A stretch of DNA of 6,002 nt, from NCBI GenBank assembly GCA_002254335.1, contig NIVA01000222.1, positions 1 through 6,002 on the forward strand, read 5' to 3'. The notes under the pieces are model-generated. The model was not told the DNA's origin, made no database searches, and was given only the letters and a program-made list of their open reading frames with translations. The stretch is from Bacteroidetes bacterium 4572_114 (GTDB lineage Bacteria; Bacteroidota; Bacteroidia; Bacteroidales; 4484-276). A program made the position numbers and the translations under genes. Positions 1 to 5,448 of this stretch are shown here, one piece after another (within the stretch, counting starts at the first letter, position 1; each line of letters begins with the position of its first letter).

Positions 1-26
1 CGATTCTTTAAGTGATTAAAAAAATA

Positions 27-1784
27 TTAAGATTTGGTCTTTTCTTTAATAAATTCTATAGCCCGCCGGGCATAGAAACGAGTTTCAAAATCTTCATCAT
101 CCAGTACCTTTTGCAATGGTTCGATGGCCTCCGGTGGCTTCAATTCCAGTATAAGAAATACAGCTTTTCGCCTTAACCGGTAATTGGAATCAGAGAGTGT
201 TTCGAACACATAAGGTAAAGCACGTTCCGCATCAATATCCCGGTAATTGGAATCAGAGAGTGTTTCGAACACATAAGGTAAAGCACGTTCCGCATCAATA
301 TCAACAAGTGCCTGTAACGCTGAGTTCTTGTTGTACCATTCCGGATTGTTTAACCCCTCAACTAAATATGGCCATGCTTTTTCAACTTTAAATCTGCCTA
401 ACAGGCCAAAATACTGTGGCCTTGCCTGCACGGAGGATGCTTTTGCTATCTCGAATATTGGATTTGCCGCCCGCTTGTCGCCAATTTCAGCCAGGGCATT
501 AGCCGAAGAATTTCTTACCCGCCAATTATCATCATTCAATGCCCTTATCAGGGGCCAAACAGCCACTGTATCTTTTATCCTGCCAAGTTGGTTTGCTGCA
601 AATTCCCTTTTTACCGGATCTTTATCTGCGAGGTAGTTCAATAACGGATCAACAGCATCATTTCCAAGTTTGCCCAACTTACCAAAATGCCTTGACAGCA
701 CCCTTCGTTCATGTGTATTTTGGATTTCGAGTGTGATGGAATCTATCACGGTTCCGGGATTATTCAGAGCAGTAGATGCTGTGGAATGGTTGTACCCAAA
801 ATCAACCCAAATTAGTGATACAGCCATAAGTATGATTGTGTATAATAGTGTTACACCTGCTACCTGTTTTCTGTTTTGCGGAAACCGGTTCCTGGTTACA
901 AGTTTCACGGGCACTTTAATAATTGATTTTAGCCATTTTGGTACTGGAAAAAGGAATGGGGTTTTTGAGCGGTATTCATCATAATCTTCGCCATACTTAT
1001 CTTTCATCGATAATTCCTCGAGCATGCAAATTGCGATGATGATCATTGTCATGATCAGCCATGGGAAACTTGTGCCAATGCCCCAAGATTTTTTCATGTT
1101 GTTTTCCGTTATCGAGAAGAGCATCAATCCGTAGCTCCAGATAATCCAGCCAAGGTACTGTGGATGACGGGAGATTTTGTATATCCGGCTTTTTGCCATG
1201 CCTGTCCCGCCAAACCTGCTCTGCAGCCAGACAAACACACCCCAGACAAACAGGAAGGCACCGACCGACATGAACAGCCAGCAAGTGAAATCGTAGGCAT
1301 ACCAGTTAAACAATTCGAAAAACCACATCATGACCCAATAAGGAACATAGATTACCATTCCAAGGTCGAGAACAGGAAATCCTGACTCGATAAAAGGGAG
1401 CCAGCCGGTGCGGAGAATTCCAAGACCCGAAAGAAAAAACATACTCAGAGCAAACTGTCCAAAAACCGGTAGAAAAATCACAAATGCGCCGGCCAAGGCC
1501 CAACTGCTTTTGCGGGTAATAAACCCCATAATTATAAAAACAATAACAAGAAACAGGCTTCCATACCCAATCCACCTCAAGTGAAGCGCCCTGATAAAAA
1601 CATCTGATTTGTAAGCTGCATCCTCACCTGCCCCCTGGTCAAAGCCCGGGAAGCCAACATTTTCGTGCAGAAGTGCATCTATCCACCTTGGTAATTCAAT
1701 GAAAGCAAACATCAGGGCTATTGAGAAAATGATTGCCCCAATAAACAATAAGATGTCTTTCATATTTATTCGAAGTTTCTTCAC
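27..1784 (-). CDS. ICMT/PEMT-type membrane methyltransferase with C-terminal HEAT repeats
   Basis: The 585-residue protein has two parts. Residues 1-330 hold about eight hydrophobic segments (near 9-30, 71-90, 95-124, 138-158, 165-187, 209-225, 240-257, 311-329). They contain the SAM-site signature of isoprenylcysteine carboxyl methyltransferase / phospholipid methyltransferase families: SRIYKISRHPQYLGW at 199-213 and EEL..KDKYGEDYDEYRSKTPF at 256-277. Residues about 355-583 are HEAT/PBS-lyase-type helical repeats (for example VWPLIRALNDDNWRVRNSSANALAEIG, in two pieces 409-425 and 426-435), usually a protein-binding scaffold. They follow the last membrane segment and probably lie on one face of the inner membrane. 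The substrate is unknown. The start is ambiguous: GTG 1784, one base from the preceding stop, or ATG 1763, seven codons in; neither has a strong ribosome site. Residues 495-515 and 516-536 are identical owing to a 63-bp tandem duplication. Apart from that, the frame is intact. Gene end is TAA 29-27. Confidence 0.8.
   Translation of the reverse strand: MKKLRINMKDILLFIGAIIFSIALMFAFIELPRWIDALLHENVGFPGFDQGAGEDAAYKSDVFIRALHLRWIGYGSLFLVIVFIIMGFITRKSSWALAGAFVIFLPVFGQFALSMFFLSGLGILRTGWLPFIESGFPVLDLGMVIYVPYWVMMWFFELFNWYAYDFTCWLFMSVGAFLFVWGVFVWLQSRFGGTGMAKSRIYKISRHPQYLGWIIWSYGLMLFSITENNMKKSWGIGTSFPWLIMTMIIIAICMLEELSMKDKYGEDYDEYRSKTPFLFPVPKWLKSIIKVPVKLVTRNRFPQNRKQVAGVTLLYTIILMAVSLIWVDFGYNHSTASTALNNPGTVIDSITLEIQNTHERRVLSRHFGKLGKLGNDAVDPLLNYLADKDPVKREFAANQLGRIKDTVAVWPLIRALNDDNWRVRNSSANALAEIGDKRAANPIFEIAKASSVQARPQYFGLLGRFKVEKAWPYLVEGLNNPEWYNKNSALQALVDIDAERALPYVFETLSDSNYRDIDAERALPYVFETLSDSNYRLRRKAVFLILELKPPEAIEPLQKVLDDEDFETRFYARRAIEFIKEKTKS
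177..302. repeat. Perfect 63-bp tandem duplication (two copies)
   Basis: Positions 177-239 and 240-302 are identical over all 63 bases, and the match stops exactly at both ends (176 is A against 239 C; 303 is A against 240 C). The unit is exactly 21 codons, so the HEAT-repeat gene stays in frame and gains 21 residues. It covers one HEAT helix and loop (DIDAERALPYV...DSNYR), not a whole repeat of about 30 residues. No base differs between the copies, so the event is very recent or an assembly artefact. Confidence 0.97.
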
Positions 1785-1785
1785 T

Positions 1786-2964
1786 TTACTTATATTTATT
1801 TCTCATCCTTTCAGTATAGTCAGCAAACCGCCCGGCATAAACTTCAGGTGTAACACCATTATCGATAAGTCCGTAAAATCTTTCCTTAAACAGCCATCCG
1901 GCCCGTTCGAGGTTGTGATTGTAGTTAAGGTCATAGGAATAATCTTCAAAGCGGGAGGATACATCGCCCGAAATGTCTGTCAGGTGCATATTCAGCATTT
2001 TTGTCGGGGTTCCTGCGGTAAAGTCGCACTTATCAATTGCAAAATATTTGAGCTGACGGTTTTTATTGGTGTAATAATAAACAATCCTATTTGATACATC
2101 TACCAGTATTCCCCATTTGTTCCATCCGCTGATCTTGATCTCATCCAAAATCTCAAATGCATATTCTTTCGGTGGATCATCCTTTTCAGGGGCATATTCA
2201 GTAATCATTTTACTTGCTCGCACAAACCGGGGAGTAGAACTTAATAGTGATAAAAATTCTCCCCAAAAGCCATCGTAATCATTTACCCGGGCAAGCTCCT
2301 TCCTATAGGCAGTATTGCATAAAACAGAATATGGCGCGTCCTCACCTTTGTGAATTACAACTTCTCCATTTAGGTATTCAATAATTGCATAATCACCTGT
2401 TTTGTCGCTTACAAAATAATGCCATGCCCATCCCTGCTGGTTGATGTTGCGAATGTTTTCAGCCACTTCGTCAACAGTAGTATAATTATCCAATTGATAT
2501 TGTATCCACAAAGTGATAAACAATGTAGGTTTTGACGGATCAACCGAATGCCTGGTTTCTCCCATGCTCATTTCAAAAACAGAGAGCCCTTTTTCATTGA
2601 TCCCGCCATCGGGGAAATCAAGCCCCTCACTGTTGAAGGTTATCGAACCATATTTTGCAGTCCATCTGATCTTTGGTTCCGCTTTTTCTTTAAAAGGAAT
2701 CAACACTTTTTCAAAATCCGGCGGATCGGCAATCAGTTCATACCATGTAATGCCTTCACGGGTTATACCGCGTTTGTTGATGCAAACCATTCCCGTTACA
2801 TGCAGATCAGGGTCTTCGTCAAGATTATGCCCGACATAAATTGCATTTTCTGTTTTCAGCATAAAAGTGGAACAATTGTGCCCCTTTTTATCCTGACAGG
2901 AAACAAGGCCAATGGCCAACAGGAACATGATCCCGAATTTGCTGAAATACCTATATTTCCTCAT
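1786..2964 (-). CDS. Ntn-hydrolase lipoprotein, choloylglycine hydrolase / linear amide C-N hydrolase type
   Basis: The 392-residue product would hydrolyse a linear amide (C-N) bond in the envelope. Relatives include bile salt hydrolases, penicillin V acylases and acyltransferase-like C45 enzymes; the substrate here is not predictable. Residues 1-22 are a signal peptide (basic start, IMFLLAIGL core) ending LVSC, with Cys23 as probable lipid site. The catalytic nucleophile is probably Cys31 in HN-CSTF, exposed by cleavage before it. Family marks follow in order: YVGHNLDED (43-51; Asp49 fits the conserved Asp, but His46 stands where many members have Arg), GINEKGLSVFEMSM (121-134), FVSDKTGDYAIIEY (184-197), LCNTAY (215-220; Asn217 as oxyanion Asn) and STPRFVRASK (243-252; Arg249 as the conserved late Arg). 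Length is near the family's usual size and the frame is intact. ATG 2964 has only a weak ribosome site. The stop lies one base from the next gene's GTG, so the two are probably coupled. Confidence 0.82.
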   Translation of the reverse strand: MRKYRYFSKFGIMFLLAIGLVSCQDKKGHNCSTFMLKTENAIYVGHNLDEDPDLHVTGMVCINKRGITREGITWYELIADPPDFEKVLIPFKEKAEPKIRWTAKYGSITFNSEGLDFPDGGINEKGLSVFEMSMGETRHSVDPSKPTLFITLWIQYQLDNYTTVDEVAENIRNINQQGWAWHYFVSDKTGDYAIIEYLNGEVVIHKGEDAPYSVLCNTAYRKELARVNDYDGFWGEFLSLLSSTPRFVRASKMITEYAPEKDDPPKEYAFEILDEIKISGWNKWGILVDVSNRIVYYYTNKNRQLKYFAIDKCDFTAGTPTKMLNMHLTDISGDVSSRFEDYSYDLNYNHNLERAGWLFKERFYGLIDNGVTPEVYAGRFADYTERMRNKYK

Positions 2965-3011
2965 TTGAACTCAATTAATAATCATATTGCTATCTTTTCA
3001 AGTTTGAAAAT

Positions 3012-3443
3012 TTAACGCTTTATCGTTTTATAAAAAGTAATATTGTCTCCGCTCCAGATATTGGTATTCGGTAAAACATTTTCAAATCCTTCAATGCTTG
3101 TAAATCCACTATCTGACAGGAGTTTAACAATGTCGTTATTTTCGAAATAATGTGTCCAAAATCTGTATGTCTTAACTATTTCTTTCTGATCAATAATTAT
3201 ATGTTGTTGCATAAACACTTTCTCATTTTTATAATGAAAACTATTTGCCAGTTCTAAGTATGCTGTCTCTTTCCAAAACCCATTGGCTTCAAAAGCCCAG
3301 GTTTTATTTTCCTGAAATTGCTCTGTATTATTATTGTTAATAACATCAAAAATGAACGTGCCATTTGGTTTGAGTGCTTTATGAATAATTGAAAGTAATT
3401 TCTCTCTCTCTGCAGGTATCAACACGCCAAAATCGGTGTAAAT
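3012..3443 (-). CDS. C-terminal part of the broken methyltransferase
   Basis: About 143 residues from IYTDFGVLIPAERE to ...NITFYKTIKR. It holds the post-beta4 helix (EREKLLSIIHKALKPNG), strand TFIFDV, and a mixed region (NKTWAFEANGFWKETAYLEL ... YRFWTHYF ... LLSDSGFTSIEGFENV) typical of the C-terminal half of Methyltransf_25/11-type enzymes. The only upstream in-frame initiator nearby is TTG 3461, with no convincing ribosome site, so this is not an independently starting gene. It ends 47 bases before the next start at 2964. Confidence 0.6.
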   Translation of the reverse strand: MYTDFGVLIPAEREKLLSIIHKALKPNGTFIFDVINNNNTEQFQENKTWAFEANGFWKETAYLELANSFHYKNEKVFMQQHIIIDQKEIVKTYRFWTHYFENNDIVKLLSDSGFTSIEGFENVLPNTNIWSGDNITFYKTIKR

Positions 3444-3738
3444 CTTTACAGATATATTCAATGTTAAGTTTTTCGGCTTTTGCCTGATTTAATGCATACT
3501 CAATTGAAGTTTCTGAAAAATCTATTCCTGTAACATCATGGCCTGTTGCAGCAAGTCTCCGGGCATACAATCCCGGCCCGCATCCCAAATCAAGGATTTT
3601 AAGCTTTGAATTATTGCATTGCTTAAGGATGAACACAAGTGTATCATTAATGCTTTGTTTTTTCCTGCTTGCAAGGTCAATATCAGGATTTAAATGTAAT
3701 TCCAGCAATTGTTTTGATATGTGTTTATCTGTCCACAT
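3442..3738 (-). CDS. N-terminal (SAM-binding) part of the broken methyltransferase
   Basis: This is the in-frame, family-like portion: about 99 residues with motif I (LDLGCGPG), the glycine-rich SAM loop, and the ribose-binding acidic residue in VTGIDFS. Translation would continue past the break for about 20 unrelated residues (LHRFWRVDTCRE...) to TAA at 3381-3379. The fragment lacks beta4-beta7 and would not fold as a complete Rossmann-type methyltransferase. The remaining sequence shows no further decay such as internal stops or lost glycines, which fits a very recent break or an assembly error. Confidence 0.6.
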
Positions 3739-3744
3739 TATGGA

Positions 3745-3753
3745 ATCACCTTT
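3745..3753 (-). promoter_or_regulatory. Strong Shine-Dalgarno for the methyltransferase, with possible masking stem
   Basis: The mRNA strand reads AAAGGTGAT six bases before ATG 3738, a long anti-16S match that is unusual in a phylum where such sites are generally weak, and it fixes the start. Seven bases further upstream the mRNA reads ACCTCCTTT (3769-3761), the same as the classic 16S 3' tail. CCTTT (3765-3761) can pair with AAAGG (3753-3749) across a 7-base loop. This five-pair stem could partly hide the ribosome site. The site itself is seen directly; the masking is inference. Confidence 0.45.
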
Positions 3754-3842
3754 CTTATATAAAGGAGGTTTTTTAGTGACCGTTGCCAGCTTCCTTAAAT
3801 TCATATTTTGTTTCATTTTCCTTATGTCGTACTGCCTGCTTA

Positions 3843-4028
3843 TTATCTAATTTTTGCTATTAATGATATTAACTGGATTGCTATAGCCGTTCCCCCGGCA
3901 AGGACTACATACATTCCTTTTAGATTTCCATGTCCCTGCAATAATATAACCAGGGCAATAAGAGCTATAGCCCATATACCCGCATTAACCATGGCAAGTA
4001 TATATAGCGACTTGGTTTGCTTGCTCAT
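3843..4028 (-). CDS. Small two-helix membrane protein, unknown function
   Basis: The 61-residue product starts MSKQTKSLYILAM and has two hydrophobic segments: about residues 8-30 (YILAMVNAGIWAIALIALVIL) and about 37-58 (GMYVVLAGGTAIAIQLISLI). A short GHGNLK turn separates them, and a basic AKIR end follows. The basic N-terminus and basic C-terminus suggest both ends are cytoplasmic with a short periplasmic loop. An upstream in-frame GTG (4055) would add nine residues, MDNNKKDEK. I prefer ATG 4028 because the mRNA carries AAGGATG just upstream. It sits between the broken hydrolase gene (91 bases) and the methyltransferase (104 bases), on the same strand. I recognise no family. Hydrophobicity pattern, a good start site and intact length support a real gene. 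Confidence 0.6.
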   Translation of the reverse strand: MSKQTKSLYILAMVNAGIWAIALIALVILLQGHGNLKGMYVVLAGGTAIAIQLISLIAKIR

Positions 4029-4033
4029 TTTTT

Positions 4034-4040
4034 CATCCTT
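4034..4040 (-). promoter_or_regulatory. Ribosome binding site deciding the start of the small membrane protein
   Basis: On the mRNA strand AAGGATG lies five bases before ATG 4028. No comparable purine site precedes the alternative GTG at 4055. This favours the 61-residue product over the 70-residue one. The match to the Shine-Dalgarno core is partial (AGGA). Confidence 0.4.
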
Positions 4041-4119
4041 TTTATTATTATCCACTTTCTAAATTTTTTAAATGTTTCCATTTCTTAATTTTCATTTTAC
4101 GATGACCATTCCTTTAAAA

Positions 4120-5448
4120 TTACTCAAATTCCTTTGAAAAATCATCAAAGCTTTTACCCGTTCTTATTTCATACCAATCTGCAAATACATGTGTATCAGG
4201 ATGAAGAAAGTTGTTGTTAGTATAAAGTTCCTGGAGGGGCCTCAGGTTTGCATCGGGGTTTGATAATAAAGTGGCAATTTTGTCAAACACTATTAGTTTA
4301 TCATCATTGAGTTTGTTGATGTCGTCCACATTCTCTATTAAAAACTCCGGTTCATGCCAGTATGGTTTTTCTTCACCCAGGACACAGGATAAGTCCTGCA
4401 TCAGGATATGAAGAATGGCATGGTCGCCCTCTGACAAAGCAGATACATATTCCACGTCATCGAGTTTGTTTTTTCTGAGATCGAGCCAGGCTTTGTATGA
4501 GAACTCAAATTTGTCAGCATCAAAATCCACCATATTTCTATCGGGATCCACCAAAATCCATTGTTGTTCATTTTCATCCCACACTTCGCAAATTACATGG
4601 CCAAACCTTACGCCTGCTTTTTTCTCAAAATACCGGGCAAAGCCCGCCCTGACACGCACCGGTACACCTTGCGACCTTAATATGGAAGCCAGTAATAATC
4701 CGTGATGATGGCATGCTACAACCAGCCTTTCTTCCGGCTTTCGGTCATTAACCAGCCCATTATCGTTTCGACTAACCAATCCGGCGAGCATTTCTGAAAC
4801 CGTTGGAAAATCAGCATCTTCGTAATACCTGTCGGGGGGCAATTTATCTTTCATCTGGCTGGCTTCCATTGGATGGATCAGTTGTTTTTTGATAACATTG
4901 CAAACCCCGTTCACCGAAGCAGGCAAGCCATCGTACAAATATTCATACGCAGCCGGGTCAGTTGACGGAGATTGTTTTTTGCAATGATTTAAAAATTCAG
5001 CATGTGATTTTGTCTTTAACTCCTTCAGCCACTCCTCCATTACTTGCAAATATTCCGGATCATAGTCAGACCAGCCTTCCTTCGTCCTTGCATACCGCTC
5101 GGTTTCACATCCGGTTTCGGAAATAATGATATTATGGTCGGCTCCTTCTATCATAATCACTTTGTAATTAGGATTGTTTGCTTTTTGAAAAGCCTTTTTA
5201 TATGCATCCCTTCCTTGAAACGGATCCACATTTTTATCCAGGTCACCGAAAAATACGAGCGCCGGAATTTTAATTTTTTCGAAAACATCCATCGGATTAA
5301 AAAAGCTCTCACTTGATTTGTTCATAGGCTTCCACTCTTCTTTTGTCCACATGGCTGATACAAATCCCATTTCTCTTTGTGCCGGATTATCAAATAATGG
5401 TTTTGCGCATTTGTAATATTCATTAAAAGTTTTTGCGTAAAACAGTTT
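4120..5448 (-). CDS. C-terminal half: hydrolase acid/His part plus transglutaminase-like domain
   Basis: This frame is open from GTG 5514, but only the part from about 5448 has family sense; the first 20 or so codons are an out-of-frame reading of the nucleophile-elbow region. Numbered from GTG 5514, IPALVFFGDLDKNVDP (84-98) supplies the likely hydrolase Asp93, and EGADHNII (123-130) supplies His127. After the hydrolase ends near EEWLKELK (160-167), a second domain (about 170-390) matches transglutaminase-like proteins. RLVVACHHHGLLLASILRSQ is at 263-282 with Cys268, FGHVICEVW at 304-312 with His306, and ILVDPD at 320-325 with Asp323, giving an intact-looking Cys-His-Asp triad. Relatives I recall read about G-N-C-R-D-F-S around the Cys, whereas this protein has A-C-H-H-H-G. 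The tail (about 390-464) is acidic and unassigned. Joining the two folds in one frame is uncommon. Transglutaminase-like folds in bacteria are often proteases or amidases, and the actual activity is unknown. Confidence 0.68.
   Translation of the reverse strand, partial: KLFYAKTFNEYYKCAKPLFDNPAQREMGFVSAMWTKEEWKPMNKSSESFFNPMDVFEKIKIPALVFFGDLDKNVDPFQGRDAYKKAFQKANNPNYKVIMIEGADHNIIISETGCETERYARTKEGWSDYDPEYLQVMEEWLKELKTKSHAEFLNHCKKQSPSTDPAAYEYLYDGLPASVNGVCNVIKKQLIHPMEASQMKDKLPPDRYYEDADFPTVSEMLAGLVSRNDNGLVNDRKPEERLVVACHHHGLLLASILRSQGVPVRVRAGFARYFEKKAGVRFGHVICEVWDENEQQWILVDPDRNMVDFDADKFEFSYKAWLDLRKNKLDDVEYVSALSEGDHAILHILMQDLSCVLGEEKPYWHEPEFLIENVDDINKLNDDKLIVFDKIATLLSNPDANLRPLQELYTNNNFLHPDTHVFADWYEIRTGKSFDDFSKEFE

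Larger units (their letters stand above)
3012..3738 (-). pseudogene. Class I SAM-dependent methyltransferase, frame-broken
   Basis: Two frames together make one methyltransferase. The first, from ATG 3738, reads MWTDKHISKQLLELHLNPDIDLASRK, then SAM-binding motif I KILDLGCGPG (about residues 47-56) and motif II VTGIDFS (about 69-75, acidic Asp73), and runs to ...NIEYICKD (residue 99). Its downstream codons to a stop at 3381-3379 are nonsense. The second frame resumes at IYTDFGVLIPAERE near 3443, followed by ALKPNGTFIFDV (the post-beta4 'LkpgG' turn and beta5) and a C-terminal substrate region to TAA 3014-3012. The shift is +1 near 3440-3445. The usual acidic loop and 'FDlv' start of beta4, roughly 15 residues, are missing between the two parts, so I infer a small non-triplet deletion. 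The target molecule cannot be predicted. The gene is visibly more AT-rich than its leftward neighbours. The start was chosen for its strong ribosome site and because relatives begin with this HLNP..D.ASRK pattern; an upstream ATG at 3816 would add 26 lysine-rich residues. Confidence 0.8.

Noticed and set aside
2964..3005. Bacteroidota-like promoter (TTG, 18-base gap, TATTAATTG) before the Ntn-hydrolase gene
   Set aside because: It matches the TTTG / TAnnTTTG consensus poorly, and such near matches are expected by chance in AT-rich DNA.
2995..3010. Short inverted repeat TTTTCA-AGTT-TGAAAA after the methyltransferase stop, as a possible terminator
   Set aside because: The stem is only six mostly A-T pairs and is not followed by a T run on the mRNA strand, so a terminator is not supported.
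328..3015. Several plus-strand open frames of 60-155 codons (for example 1699-2094 and 2548-3015)
   Set aside because: They lie antisense to well-supported genes, show no domain-like sequence and no ribosome sites, and are shadows of the minus-strand coding.
3379..3461. Treating the two methyltransferase halves as separate overlapping genes
   Set aside because: The C-terminal frame has only a TTG near its start, and the halves hold consecutive motifs of one fold; one broken gene explains them better.
4048..4095. Fifteen-codon open frame (MKIKKWKHLKNLESG) between the transglutaminase end and the small membrane gene
   Set aside because: It is too short, lysine-rich as expected from A-rich DNA, and has no clear ribosome site or known relative.
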